Assembly: GCF_000192795.1 (NCBI RefSeq)
Contig: NW_007360613.1
Location: forward strand, 78,876-142,875
Direction: 5' to 3'
DNA: 64,000 bases
Source of the DNA: Vavraia culicis subsp. floridensis
Lineage: Eukaryota; Microsporidia; Pleistophoridae
The notes under the pieces were generated by a model. That model searched no databases. It was given only the letters and a program-made list of their open reading frames with translations, and was not told the origin of the DNA. The first letter of the stretch is position 1; each line of letters starts with the position of its first letter. The position numbers and the translations under genes are program-made. Of this stretch, positions 10,345 through 21,288 are shown one piece after another.

Positions 10345-10976
10345 TGCCAACGATACGCAACTTAATTTTATTCTCCGAGATGAAACAATGTTGTAATCAT
10401 TTGATTGTATCGATTATCAGTGTTTAAAACAATTTGTGGCACATGTGTATGAGTTGTAAGCGGTGTTGTGTGCTCTAACACAAAATTGCTATGTTTCACC
10501 TGTTAATCCACTTCAATCAAGAATACAAACGTGTTTGTTTTAGTTTTGAGATCCAAACAGGCATCCAGATTATTTTACAAAGCTGATCAATTCGTGATGG
10601 AGCGTTTCGCTCTGTGATGGATTTGCAACATTGATGGATTAAATGTATTCCATCGTTTTAGTTCTGCACCAAAGACTGGTTAATGTCACGCTAGATCCAG
10701 TTCGTTACCATATTATCTGCTAAAGGGGACTCACTCTTCCTTACTTTATCGCTTGTGCGAGTTATTCTACCTCTAATTGGTCAAAACATACGTGTTAACA
10801 CGGCAAAAGAGATTATATTCTCCTATGACAGGAAGAAGGTACAAACTTACGCATAGCTTTAGGCAAACTCGAAATAAAGAACATCAACGTATATCGTGTG
10901 ATGGGCACTGAACCGAAAGGTATACATGGCAATATCCTACGGTGCAAATGGATTGTAAGAAAAATTGTTATTTTCT
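10345..10976. other. Intergenic, nothing recognised
   Basis: About 630 bases between the promoter of the beta-trefoil gene at 10344 and the 3' end of FHIT. I see no gene or repeat. Confidence 0.55.
10366..10371 (-). promoter_or_regulatory. TATA-like box of the 10344 gene
   Basis: ATAAAA on the minus strand begins 27 bases before the ATG at 10344. Confidence 0.45.
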
Positions 10977-11444
10977 TTATTTAAACTGGTCTTGCTGAAA
11001 GTATGGCAAAAACTTCTCTCTCAGATACGAAGCCTCCTTGGACATTTCTTCAAACGATCTGTTCAACCTAACTCGATCATCGTCATCATAATTGCACTCA
11101 AGTGCTCCTTTTCTGTAAATATCGTTGTTCACCTTCAAATCATTGGGCAAGCGCGGTATCAAGTGGATATGCACATGTGGCACTGTCTGTCCAGCAGCTT
11201 CACCATCCTGCAATGTCATTGTAAAATCCTTGGCGTAGAACTCCAATGCTTTCATACAAACCTTTCCCGTATTAAACAGGTCGGCTGTCTCTGCTTCTGT
11301 CATATCGCGAAGAGTTTTTGTAATTCTGATCGGCGAAATCAGGAGATGATACCTCAGGAATGGGCGTATGTTTACAAAAACAAAGGAATTAGCGGTCTTT
11401 ACGACTACGTGACCTTCAGGAATATCGATATGCCCGAATTTCAT
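10977..11444 (-). CDS. FHIT: FHIT-like HIT-family dinucleoside polyphosphate hydrolase
   Basis: A 155-residue histidine-triad protein. The catalytic triad reads HVHIH (His90, His92, His94), preceded by the 'QDGEAAGQTVPH' segment that marks the FHIT branch (Ap3A hydrolase; HNT2 in yeast) rather than the HINT branch. The N-terminal half has the expected substrate-binding strands ('FVFVNIRPFLRYHLLISP'). Length matches the family. Expected reaction: hydrolysis of Ap3A to AMP and ADP, probably cytosolic, since no signal peptide is visible. The ATG at 11444 has CCC four bases upstream, the local intracellular-gene pattern. It is transcribed away from RSA4, from a shared 391-base intergenic region. 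Confidence 0.92.
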   Translation of the reverse strand: MKFGHIDIPEGHVVVKTANSFVFVNIRPFLRYHLLISPIRITKTLRDMTEAETADLFNTGKVCMKALEFYAKDFTMTLQDGEAAGQTVPHVHIHLIPRLPNDLKVNNDIYRKGALECNYDDDDRVRLNRSFEEMSKEASYLREKFLPYFQQDQFK

Positions 11445-11835
11445 TAGGGTTAGCGGTAAAATGAGAAATTATCGTGCGGCGGTTCATTCCACGTGATTTT
11501 GTGCACTTAGGTATGTCCAAATGACCCTCAAGATAGTTGCGGTACGAATTACACAATCGTAAATATTTCAAAACGATCTGTTAATTGTCCTGCCATGTCT
11601 GAAAGTACCAAAAATAGTTCTGCTTTCCGTAACGTGCAGGACTGTGGTAACACCGTAGATCGACGAGAAAAAGTATTTTTTGAACCTTTAACAACTCAAT
11701 AAAGATTCTAACTCGGAAAATGGGCATTAGGGCGATCAACGATCAGAGAGAAACCACCATGTGCATCTTTTGCACCGTGCCATCCGTATCCGCAACACAG
11801 TTATAAAAATTTTATGATTTACCGATTGCCCTTTA
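11445..11835. other. Divergent promoter region of FHIT and RSA4
   Basis: 391 bases separate the two divergent start codons. CCC triplets lie next to both: AACCCT before the FHIT ATG and GCCCTTTA before the RSA4 ATG. A TATAAAA starts 34 bases before the RSA4 ATG. Confidence 0.55.
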
Positions 11836-13020
11836 ATGGAACCCAATTCAGATGAAATAGTTGTTATTCAGTTCTATGATACGCTAACAGGAAAAAACTC
11901 ACAGTCGTTCCAGGTACCCGTTAAAATACGCCGCTCTCAGCTGTTAGAACTGCTTGATCGCAAGAGTACGCTGTATTACAGCGGACACATCATCACACAC
12001 GATCTTATGTCTGTCCTACCGAAGAATTTTAACAGAGAAGAAACGATAATTATCAAAACCTCGGACGAAGATGAGCAAAAAGCTGCTATTTATTGCAGCA
12101 GCTCGTTTTCTGGGCACGAAAGCGCTGTTTTAGCAGCTTTGTGCGATGGGAATGATGTCTACACGGTGGGTGGCGATGCTACGATAAGAAAATGGGATTT
12201 TGACATGAAGTTGCAGAAAAAAATTAGCAAGGATCACACGCACTGGATACAGGTCGTCAAAATACTGGGCAACATGGTGTTTACCGGTGGTATGGACTCA
12301 CAGATTTGCGTCTACGACCGGGATTTGAACCTTCTGTGTACGATCACAGGACATAGCAAAGGAATCACAGGAATCGATGAAATTGAGGAGATGATTGTTA
12401 CAAGCTCACGCGATAAGACCGTTAGATTCTGGAAGAGGGAAGAAAGCAGCGATAGGACAGACTATAAATGCGTGTACACATACGCACACGATGATATAGT
12501 GAACGGCATTTGTGTCCATGGTTCCCGTGTTTACTCGTATTCAAAGGACTGCAGCGTAAAGATCTACGAGAAAACGACATACATTTCGGAAATGAAAGCA
12601 AATTCGTCCATCAATACGCTTAAGCTGCACGAAAACGATGTGTACATGGGATGTGAAGACGGGTCTGTATACAAGAACAGCACGGTTATTGTCAGGCAGA
12701 ACAACCTCATAAGCAGCATAGATGTCTCTCAGAACGGTATTTATTTCGTAACAGGATCGTTCAGCAAAAAAGTGTGCATTTACACCACCGATGGTGATCT
12801 GGTCGCAGAGTACATGCACTTTGATAGCGTTTACAAGGTGAGAATGGTGAGTTACATGGTGTACAGCTCTGGTAAGGACAAGACTATCAAAATATTTTCG
12901 CTTAAAACGAAAAAAGTGGTGTCTACATTAATTTGCAAGGATGAGGTGTACGACTTTGATCTCTGCGGAGAAAAAGTGGTGGCTGCGTGCAAGGATAGCA
13001 AGGTGTACTTTTTTGAATAA
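11836..13020 (+). CDS. RSA4: WD40 ribosome-assembly factor, RSA4/NLE1-like
   Basis: A 394-residue protein with an N-terminal ubiquitin-like region (about 1-75) followed by WD40 repeats to the C-terminus. The linker 'CSSSFSGHESAVLAAL' (near residues 88-103) matches the 'C-x-S-x-x-GH-x-x-AVL' joint of Notchless/Rsa4, which distinguishes it from the related Ytm1. Several blades are visible: 'GGDATIRKWDF', 'SSRDKTVRFWK', 'SGKDKTIKIFSL'. Rsa4 binds the MIDAS domain of the AAA ATPase Rea1/midasin through its ubiquitin-like domain and is pulled from pre-60S particles during maturation. At under 400 residues it is shorter than yeast Rsa4 (about 515), as usual for microsporidia. CCC lies seven bases before the ATG. 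Nucleolar or nuclear role inferred from the family. Confidence 0.72.
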   Translation: MEPNSDEIVVIQFYDTLTGKNSQSFQVPVKIRRSQLLELLDRKSTLYYSGHIITHDLMSVLPKNFNREETIIIKTSDEDEQKAAIYCSSSFSGHESAVLAALCDGNDVYTVGGDATIRKWDFDMKLQKKISKDHTHWIQVVKILGNMVFTGGMDSQICVYDRDLNLLCTITGHSKGITGIDEIEEMIVTSSRDKTVRFWKREESSDRTDYKCVYTYAHDDIVNGICVHGSRVYSYSKDCSVKIYEKTTYISEMKANSSINTLKLHENDVYMGCEDGSVYKNSTVIVRQNNLISSIDVSQNGIYFVTGSFSKKVCIYTTDGDLVAEYMHFDSVYKVRMVSYMVYSSGKDKTIKIFSLKTKKVVSTLICKDEVYDFDLCGEKVVAACKDSKVYFFE

Positions 13021-13062
13021 ATTAACATTTTGAGGTAAACTCTAAGCGGTCCTCATATCAAC

Positions 13063-13215
13063 ATGCTTAGCGAGGATGGTTTAATAACGGTGCTATTGGA
13101 TATATACCGGTCAAAGGACGTAGTAATGTACAAAGATATTTGCAAAATGCTATCTCTGATCAGTAAACAGCATATTGCGTGGTGTGCAAGCATTTTGCGG
13201 TCTGTCACCTCGTAA
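13063..13215 (+). CDS. Possible 50-residue small protein
   Basis: An ATG frame of 50 codons close downstream of RSA4, beginning MLSEDGL and ending SVTS. Composition is protein-like (helical, no low complexity), but no family is recognised. It lacks both start-proximal elements seen on the other genes, so it could be chance. Confidence 0.2.
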   Translation: MLSEDGLITVLLDIYRSKDVVMYKDICKMLSLISKQHIAWCASILRSVTS

Positions 13216-14109
13216 AATCACCAGAAAAGCTAAACAAAGGTTCTTGGTTGACTTGCAGTTCATAGTCGAAATATTTTACGCTATACCACGTATTGACGGC
13301 TCAGCCGCAATGTCCTGAATGAAAACGTTCACATGCCCTATGATTATCGGTTTCTTACCTGTGAGGCTTATCCTCATGAAGTGTTCATTTTGAATAACAC
13401 GCTGAAAGCGTGTTCTGGAAATGTTTGCCCATAGAAACAATAATCTGTTGCAGGCACGTAGGCCTTGTAACATGCCTTTCGTGGGGCAATATGTGGATCA
13501 TAGACGTACAATGCTATTTAGGAGTGCTAGGCAAGCGATAGAGTTATCGCAATTGCGGATGTTTCGTTTTTGGCGTGTTCCACCGAACCATTGGGGTACC
13601 TGATCGAAGCACTTAAAACACGCCGTAGAAAAGCGGTGTGCAGGAACGAAACAAAAATGCCAATCATTTTGTGATGAAGTGTCATTTCACCTCTACAATC
13701 ACTGTTTGAATTGTGATTAAAACAATTCTTATCGCTTGATTCTAATTTGCAGGATAGTACGTGTCACTTGACCGAGATTAGTATCGTTCGTATTTCCTGA
13801 ATGTATCCGAGACAAGGGAGTGCAGTGCAAGTCTTTAACAGGCCTTTTCTAGCAAAGATACCTTTTTGCATCTCTATTTGACCAAATTAGCATCCTTTGG
13901 GTTGAAGCCGTGTCATTGGAGAAAAAATTCTGCCGTGATGCCCTTTCCAAGAACAAGCGATGGAATCGGCATACCAGTTAGTGCCACATCATCACTTCGC
14001 CCGGCCCAAAACCATCAGCACGTTCACTTTTATGGGCCTGCGCTCATACTTTTAGTTTGTCTACTACAAAACTAAATCATGTCATGTTTCAATGATCGTG
14101 ATCCATTCG

Positions 14110-14119
14110 TATTTTTAAG
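14110..14119 (+). promoter_or_regulatory. TATA-like box of the 14139 gene
   Basis: TATTTTTAAG begins 29 bases before the ATG at 14139. No CCC triplet follows. Confidence 0.45.
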
Positions 14120-14138
14120 ATGCATATGAACGAACAGC

Positions 14139-14756
14139 ATGCTTTTTGTGCTCTTTGGCAACATTCTATGCGGTAGTGATCTAGCATTCGGCTATAAAAC
14201 GATTAGATCTGTATCTGAACCGCATTTGTACATCACGTTACGGGACGGCATAGTTAGGCTGAAAGAATCTCGGCCGCCAATGACCGGGCTGGAGTCAAAT
14301 ATTATTAAATTTGAGGGGCTGGGCGATGGACTGAGGATTGTAGTTAATGGCAAAGCGATATGTAGGGCAGGGCCTGATAACAGCATGGTAGTGACGTGCG
14401 AAATAGCAACAGAAAAGAACACGGAATGGACCGTCGTGAAGAAATCAAGCGGAGAAATCATAGAAACAGATGGGTTCTGTCTTGTAAAGGATGAGCGAGA
14501 TAGCAGGTTGGAGACGGGGGGATACAGACTAAGCGTGGAAAAATGCACAGAAACATCTAATTACGTATGGAAGATCAGCGACATTGATCCGCTGATTTAT
14601 AATGGTAATTTAGGTGAGAATATACATTCGGTATCGACTCCTACACCGTATATTAATTTGGTAGGTGATAACTCGGCCAGAAAAAGAAATATAAGCGTAA
14701 ATCCGCAGTTCTACGAACTAAAACAGTTATCAGAAACAGTCTTTGGTAATTTCTAA
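14139..14756 (+). CDS. Secreted beta-trefoil (ricin-B-lectin-like) family protein
   Basis: A 205-residue protein with a short signal peptide (residues 1-13). The core follows the local family: 'LYITLRDGIVRLKES', a 'GKAIC' strand, 'EWTVVKKSSG', 'DGFCLVKDERDSR', 'YVWKISDIDP'. These give Cys and Trp strands in each of three lobes (about 30-155). The last 50 residues are Ser/Asn-rich and unstructured. 'DERDSRLETGGYRL' aligns well with 'DNREKTKGRYLQ' of the 9661 gene, supporting common descent. Start chosen at the ATG with a TATTTTTAAG 29 bases upstream. It is the last member before the 3.9-kb gene-free stretch. Confidence 0.63.
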   Translation: MLFVLFGNILCGSDLAFGYKTIRSVSEPHLYITLRDGIVRLKESRPPMTGLESNIIKFEGLGDGLRIVVNGKAICRAGPDNSMVVTCEIATEKNTEWTVVKKSSGEIIETDGFCLVKDERDSRLETGGYRLSVEKCTETSNYVWKISDIDPLIYNGNLGENIHSVSTPTPYINLVGDNSARKRNISVNPQFYELKQLSETVFGNF

Positions 14757-16861
14757 GCTAGTAAATAAACCTTTTAGCACAATTTTACCGGTTCACATAC
14801 ACTATCGTCGTTTTAGGGCAGTATATTTCGGACAGAACGATCTACAATGCACTCTATGATACTGTTCGCATGGTATAGAAAAAATAGTGATAACATTCTA
14901 TACGTACATCACATGTGTACAAATGCACTCAATTTTGTGTTTCACTTCAGGGTTCATTTCATCACACCTGACGTGAAGACTTAGTACAAGCAACGGTATT
15001 GGTAGAAGATTTTACAATAGTATCAAATATTCTTCACCAAAAGGCTTATCGTAACATAGTGAACAGCTCAGCGCAGACCATGTTGGCTGTGAGCAATTAT
15101 TTATACTGCTGGTATAAAATTGGTATTTTATGCCAAATTTCCAGCTATATGATGGTATCTTTTACCAAATAATATTTCTATGTTGTTTTAATATCGTGCT
15201 CTTGCTCAGATACCGCACACAGGCGGTTTATATATTTCAGAACCTGACCAAAATTTTTTGTAAGGATGCAGCATTTTCTCCAAATTTATTTCCACACAAA
15301 TACCAACAAGGGGTAAATTATTTTTGTGATGACTGCTATTTGTAGCGTATTATTTCGGTTAGGACTCGTGCGCTTATTATCTGGCGAAATAGAACGAATC
15401 GTTAAGTCATAATTAAACAGTCTGTCGCACAAAAATACAAAAAAAATTGCATCTTCTTGCTTTTTAAGGCACTATTTGATGAGCATATAGCACCTATCAT
15501 TCATGGTTGAACAATACCTTGTTCGTTACTAAGATGCATCGTAACTTACATGCAGTACGAGTGTTCTAGAATACAAAGATATTTGAAATACTTGTTAATG
15601 TACTCATCCGTTTTCAATCGAACGAATCAAATATATTGCTGTTTTATTACTAAATTTGTGCACTGTCCATTTTAATAACCATGCCTTATTAGTCAAGTTC
15701 GACATGTTTCTCGTGTTTTCTAAAAATTTACTGTTTTTTACGCTCATTTTCACATTTTATTGTAGCTAAAATGCAAATTTGATAGTATTGTGCAATTAAC
15801 GAGTAGCACCTACAGATGAATCATTTTTTGCTGAAAAAACAACAGCACCATAGATTTGGCCGTTTGCTGCGGTAAATAAAATATTACGGAGAATTAGCTT
15901 AGTCAAACCATGACATAATGATTGATGTTGTAGTGCAAGGTGCATATCGTTCTTCTTTGCACAAACACTGCTTCCTCTATAAAAAGCGATAAGCACACAA
16001 CAGCGGAATCATTTTGTATGAATACGCTCAGCTTAATTGAATAGCCATGTCCATCTTGTGTTCTAATCGGGCGCAAGTGGTAATTTATAGCACGTACAGT
16101 TTCTTGTTATCATAGCAATTTTGCTTCTCAGTTGCGTATTTGGTACCGAACGAATTATTTTGTATGACTGGAAAGCGATTATTACATCTCCTTGCATCTT
16201 ATAGAACATCTGACAGGACGAGTCTGAAAATAATCAAAAATTTTAAATATTTGTGTAAAGCACTGTATTCGAACATTAAAACGCGATTGTTTGTCTTTTT
16301 GGGCCATGCTGAGTTAATTTGTGGTTCCTGGTCATTGTGCACTAGTTTGGTTGTTTCGATGTCAAATTGCTCGATTCTCTTGTCATTGGAATATTTTTTA
16401 TGTTCTACTCCGTGGCACACTGGATAAACTGGTAGTTAAAGTCAAATTTCATTAATATTGCGTTATTTTTTTACTTTTTTACATAATGGTCTGTCCCACT
16501 AGTTTTGATATAAGGAGCTGGAATTAGAACATTTCCATTTTACGATCAGCTCAAAAGGATTATACGGTCATTTTGGCAGCAAATGATGGTTTATGTTTGG
16601 TATTTCAGAAAATTTTTTAAATTTGGGAAATATTTGGATAGAAGTAAAACGTTGAAGAACACTGAACTGGCAGTGGCGGATACGTAGACCGTAAGTGTGG
16701 TGTTATGGTGGATGAATGTAATATGTAATAATGGTGTTATGGATGCATTGCATCGGTATACAAGTACGTGAATAAACCGGGAATATTAATATACAAAATT
16801 GGTAAGATTGTGGTGATCTTGGTTTACGAATATATTTACAGTTTCTTACCAAATAAATAGT

Positions 16862-16883
16862 AGAGTGGTCAAAGCACCACTCT
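16862..16883. repeat. Short perfect hairpin
   Basis: AGAGTGGT at 16862-16869 is complementary to ACCACTCT at 16876-16883, with a six-base loop. It is isolated in gene-free DNA; no function can be assigned. Confidence 0.5.
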
Positions 16884-18645
16884 TCGGGCTATAAGACGCT
16901 TTCCAACGATTGCTTCCGTATTTATTATGGCTTTGTCAAACACAAGCGATCGCACTTACATAATAAAATGTTTTTAGATCAAATTCATTAATCACCAAAG
17001 CGTTGATCAGCTGGATGAATCACTTGTAAAATGTCATCGCAAATTAAACCACTATTCCACGCAGCATACGCACAAATAATTGCTGCTCCTGTAAAACAAA
17101 CCGTAGTCAAAGTGAAATAGCTTCATCGCAAACCATGTATGTATTAAAGATGAACTAAATGGTTTGTTATTTGGTGTGTGTATTCTGCTTCATATTAAGC
17201 ATCCTTTAATTAACCTATCTTAGTTAATCAATATGGTGGTAATTTATGAATAAAACGATGAATTTGCTCAATAAACAGCCATTTCATGGTGTTTAAGTGA
17301 GCACTTTCCAAATATATTACTCATACAAACGAATTGATAAGTTTTCCGATAAAGTTTAAATGACAGCCGCAGTGACAGCGAAAAATTGGCGTGCACGAAC
17401 AACCAAATTATTCAAAAAATCCCTTACAAAGAATTATATTAATTCTGATAAATTTACCAGCAGATGCAGATTTGTAGTTCGCTGAGCAAAAGTGATTGCT
17501 GCTGAAATCTCTTGAACCAAGAGATAAGGAACAATTTTAACATGGTTTTTGCTACTGTAACGACATAATGTTTACGATATTGGTTTGTCGCTTTGATCTT
17601 TGCTTCTTAATCTGATTGTGATAAAGGAAGAATTTTACGAAACAATGAGTGTTTTGACATATTTTGTGAGTTAGATGGAAGATGAAGTGTCGGTGTCATT
17701 CTCTGATCGGCACACCGGGATGCCCAATTTCGGTATTATCTGAGAACAAGCAATGTAATGCGCTCAAAAACGGCTTTCGTCCGTTTTTGCTGTACTGAAC
17801 AAAGGATCTCGCTATTTTAATTTTAATTTTCTACTGATAAAACAGCTAAGGGATGTATTTACGCTTTGATACTTCCCTATTTCATATTTACGTTGACAAG
17901 TTTAGATAAATTCGTGTTAAAACGCGAAGTGAGCAACAAACAATTTTCTGATGCACAGCCTCCTATGACACATGAGGGCCCTGTAATTAACAAATACGTA
18001 ACATTGCATTTTTTGTGAAAAGTCCATAATTTTCACAACAGCAAATATCCTGCGCACGCGTAATAACGAACAAAAATTGCCGTGGAAAAGAGCAATGAAT
18101 AAATAAATTAGTGATCATGGATATAAAACTTGATAGAAGCGTATTATCATATATTATGCCGCTATACACACATTGGCTGTAAACGGCAAACAAGGCTTTT
18201 TAAAAATCCTTTGGTTCCGTTAGAGGCAATTGCCATCTCGGAAAAAAACCAAAGCTCCGAGCATGTCATGGTTACGTTGACCATGACAGACAGTTTTTAT
18301 GAGTTAGCCACCAATTTTGGCCATGGTGCTATATTGCCCAACTATTCACAATTAGCGCGCTACTGCTTCCAAAAGGCACCAATTAGATGGTAAATGCTAT
18401 ACACGGGCTCGTTTTCTACAAGTTTTATGTTTTAACTATCTCTAACTGTTCCTCCGAATCTCAGTGGACAACGAATATCAACAATCAATGAAATTGGTCA
18501 TAAGCACGTTTAAGTAAAAAAATTTTAGACTTTTAAATTAATCACCAATTAAAACATCAAAATTAAATAAAATCAAACAAATCAAAATTCTGACCAGATT
18601 TGTGTTTAACCCGTGAGTATAATATCAAGCCGTATTTTTATTATT

Positions 18646-18653
18646 TATAAAAA
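18646..18653 (+). promoter_or_regulatory. TATA box of SIN3
   Basis: TATAAAAA begins 27 bases before the ATG at 18673, and a CCC triplet lies ten bases before the same ATG. Both mark 18673, not the upstream in-frame GTG at 18613, as the start. Confidence 0.6.
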
Positions 18654-18672
18654 ATCGGCGTACCCATACATA

Positions 18673-21288
18673 ATGACCGTCGAGAAAAAAGAAAAGAAGG
18701 ATGAGAGTGGATTCGCACAGCATGTCGGTGGTTACAACAGGGAGAATGGCTATCATCCGGGCAGTCCCCGTCACGGTATGGCAAAAAATGAGTACGCAAT
18801 GTCGTACACAAACAGTCCGGCCGACAAGGACATGAAAGAGATTAAGGAAAGTGCGTATCCCCGCGAGGGCGGATTTGGCAATTTCGGGTACAACAAGGAT
18901 GCTGGCTACAGCGCAGCAATGAGTGAGCGAATGCACGGCAATGTTTCAGCACATACCACGCCGAGCCACAGCATGGCGAGCATTTCTGGTGCCAGCAACG
19001 GGCACAGCATGCCCTTCAATATGCCCCATCCCTCGTATCCGAGACCATATCCTTATAAGGAATATTATCAGAGGAGATACAACGATTACCAGAAAGACTT
19101 CATAATAAACAAGAAAAAGGAGGATTTGAACTTAAATGACGCTATCTCGTTCCTGGAAACGGTAAAAACAGTTTTTTCAGAGGATCCGTCGATCTACGAT
19201 AGCTTTTTGGAAGTAATGAGAGACTACAAGCATGGAAAAATTGATGCAGGTGGCGTGGTGCGTGCCGCTACAACGCTTTTCAAAGGCAAACCGGAGATAC
19301 TTGAGGGATTCAACGACTTCCTGCCGCCTGAGTATAAAATCGACCGGGGTAACAGGAGACGCATGCGAATGGAGCCGCCAGGTCGACCTATTGAGCGTAT
19401 GAATGAGAGATTTATACCCTCTCACGAACGCATGATGGACAGACCAGAGCGAATCACCGATAGAATTCCACCTGATCGGATGGGGGAAAGACCGGTCCCG
19501 CACGATAGGATAATCCCGAAAGAAATACCCAAGGTAATAGATGCGAAGCAGTTTGTACCGGGCAACAACCCGCCAATCAATGCGTGGGATGGTCAGCAGG
19601 CAGAAGAGCAGACTGTTGCTCTGAATTTCATCAAGAAGGTGAAAAGTAAATTGAACAACATGAAATTGTACAAGGATTTCATAGAGGCACTCACACACTA
19701 CCAGAAAACGAAGGATGAGCTTGTCTTGGCAAAAATAAAGAAAATACTGGGTGATAACAGAGACTTGATTGAGGAGTTTTTGACTTTTATGCCCAAGGGC
19801 GAGGACAGCGCTTTGGCGGAGGTGAAGAAGATTTTGGAAGCCAAGAATGTGTATGAAGAGTTTTTGAAGGCTATGAATCTGTTTAATCAGAAGTTAATGG
19901 AGGGAAGGGAGCTCATCTTCTTTTTGCGTGCGTATATCAAGGATGAAAAAATGATCGAGGCATTTAAAGAACATTTGGGACAGCACAATGCAGGTCTGTT
20001 TGAGAGTAAGGGTGACAAATTCGTAAATACAGAGGATCTGGGTGGTATTTTGGGGTCTTACAGAATATACAAAGATAAGGGCTTTAGATCCAATCAGGAC
20101 TCTCTGTCAAGACAGGTCCTCAATCACATTTGCTACTCCTTCCCGTTGTATGCGAGTGAAGAGGAAGATGTTCAGTTCAAACGAAGCGCGTACATGGAGA
20201 CGTTGTACAGGTTGGAAGATGAACGCTATGAGATTGAGCTTCTGATAGAGCGGGGAGAATCACTAATTTTCTCGTTTGAGGTGTTTCTGAATTCCGAGCG
20301 CAGTAAGAATGCAGAGAACGATTATACAGGAGAGGGTGACGATCAGCTGCAGGACGAGTTGGATCTGTCGCAGTTGCACATGCCTGCACCGCTTGTCAAC
20401 GAACTAGTACTTTTTGTTTACGGCGATCGGGGAGAAGAAATCTTTGAGGAGCTGATTGGCAAGCCCAGGGCTGCGATGCCTGTGATCCTGAAGAGAATGT
20501 ACAAACTGATCAGGTATTGGAAACTGGAGCTTAGAGAAAAAGAGAAGCTTTGGAAGGACACCAATGAGCGGGCGTTTTACAAAGCACTAGATTTCCATTT
20601 AGACTTCAAGGCAGCAGACAAGAAGTACCTCAATTTCCGGAATTTCGTCAAGCATCTTGGATGTGACATTGATGTCTCCAAGATGGAAGGTATGAGAGAA
20701 TTGGTCACGGAGCTGTACAAGCTGAAACATAGTGACGACTCACTTGACGATGTTCTTGCTATCAAAGACGGGAGGGTTGTTGTAGAGACAGCCGCAAGGC
20801 TGCGATATCTTTATTTATTGATGGAGAGGTTTGCAGAGATCAAGGATGAGCCGTTTTTTACAGATGTTATAGATCTGTTGAAAGGCCATTTGGTAACGCC
20901 CGTGGCCGATTTTGAAGAGAAATTGCGAATAGTGAGTAAGGCGCGAGCATACAAGCTGGCAACCATCGACAAGCTGCTTGATAAGATTAACAAAAGGGAA
21001 AACGGACATGATGATATGTACGAAGTGTCGCTTACCAACCGTTTAGTCATACGATCGAAGAATGAGGAAGACGAGTACGCGGAGAAATATTCCACGAATG
21101 ATATTGACAATGAATATATCAGAGACAAGGTGTTTATGGAACGAGCTCTTAGAGACTGCTGTTTTTGCTTCTGCTATAGAATTACTGTGAAGATATGTAG
21201 GAAAAGCTACAAAATTAAGTACTCTGAGGATGAGATTGATTACGTATTTAGAAAAGGTTTCCGTAGGCAGATCCGGACAACAAAATAG
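18673..21288 (+). CDS. SIN3: SIN3-family transcriptional corepressor
   Basis: An 871-residue SIN3 scaffold, which brings the Rpd3-type histone deacetylase to DNA-bound repressors in the nucleus. A Gly/Ser/His/Tyr-rich tail (1-145) leads into PAH1 (about 150-222, 'DAISFLETVKTVF...YDSFLEVMRDYK'), a Met/Arg/Pro-rich linker, PAH2 (about 313-376, 'ALNFIKKVKSKL...YKDFIEALTHY'), and a degenerate third PAH-like helix set (about 378-435). The HDAC-interacting domain follows (about 460-560), with 'GSYRIYKDK', 'LNHICYSFPLYASE' and 'YRLEDERYEIELLIE'. The C-terminal half is helical and keeps SIN3-like segments. Much shorter than yeast Sin3 (about 1,530 residues). The linker repeats short 'ER-M/R-DR' units. 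TATA at -27 and CCC at -10 fix the start. Confidence 0.92.
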   Translation: MTVEKKEKKDESGFAQHVGGYNRENGYHPGSPRHGMAKNEYAMSYTNSPADKDMKEIKESAYPREGGFGNFGYNKDAGYSAAMSERMHGNVSAHTTPSHSMASISGASNGHSMPFNMPHPSYPRPYPYKEYYQRRYNDYQKDFIINKKKEDLNLNDAISFLETVKTVFSEDPSIYDSFLEVMRDYKHGKIDAGGVVRAATTLFKGKPEILEGFNDFLPPEYKIDRGNRRRMRMEPPGRPIERMNERFIPSHERMMDRPERITDRIPPDRMGERPVPHDRIIPKEIPKVIDAKQFVPGNNPPINAWDGQQAEEQTVALNFIKKVKSKLNNMKLYKDFIEALTHYQKTKDELVLAKIKKILGDNRDLIEEFLTFMPKGEDSALAEVKKILEAKNVYEEFLKAMNLFNQKLMEGRELIFFLRAYIKDEKMIEAFKEHLGQHNAGLFESKGDKFVNTEDLGGILGSYRIYKDKGFRSNQDSLSRQVLNHICYSFPLYASEEEDVQFKRSAYMETLYRLEDERYEIELLIERGESLIFSFEVFLNSERSKNAENDYTGEGDDQLQDELDLSQLHMPAPLVNELVLFVYGDRGEEIFEELIGKPRAAMPVILKRMYKLIRYWKLELREKEKLWKDTNERAFYKALDFHLDFKAADKKYLNFRNFVKHLGCDIDVSKMEGMRELVTELYKLKHSDDSLDDVLAIKDGRVVVETAARLRYLYLLMERFAEIKDEPFFTDVIDLLKGHLVTPVADFEEKLRIVSKARAYKLATIDKLLDKINKRENGHDDMYEVSLTNRLVIRSKNEEDEYAEKYSTNDIDNEYIRDKVFMERALRDCCFCFCYRITVKICRKSYKIKYSEDEIDYVFRKGFRRQIRTTK

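Larger units (their letters stand above)
13021..14138. other. Intergenic, possible small ORF only
   Basis: A 50-codon ATG frame at 13063-13215, 42 bases after the RSA4 stop, reads as a plausible small helical protein but has neither CCC nor a well-placed TATA box. On the minus strand from about 13640 to 13276 a long frame is interrupted by one TGA; I recognise no domain in it. Otherwise nothing. Confidence 0.4.
14757..18672. other. Longest gene-free stretch (3.9 kb)
   Basis: No supported gene is seen in 3.9 kb. Frames at 15130-15345, 15796-15996, 16140-16427 and 18130-18393 lack domains and proper start context. A short perfect hairpin (AGAGTGGT/ACCACTCT) is at 16862-16883. The right end contains the SIN3 promoter (TATAAAAA at 18646). 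Confidence 0.5.

Noticed and set aside
13276..13640. Minus-strand reading that continues across one TGA
   Set aside because: It looks protein-like by eye (a CxxC near its beginning), but I could not match it to any family, so calling a pseudogene would be guesswork.
18613..18672. GTG-initiated N-terminal extension of SIN3
   Set aside because: TATA at 18646 and CCC near 18663 lie inside this extension at the right distance for the ATG at 18673, so the extension is promoter DNA.
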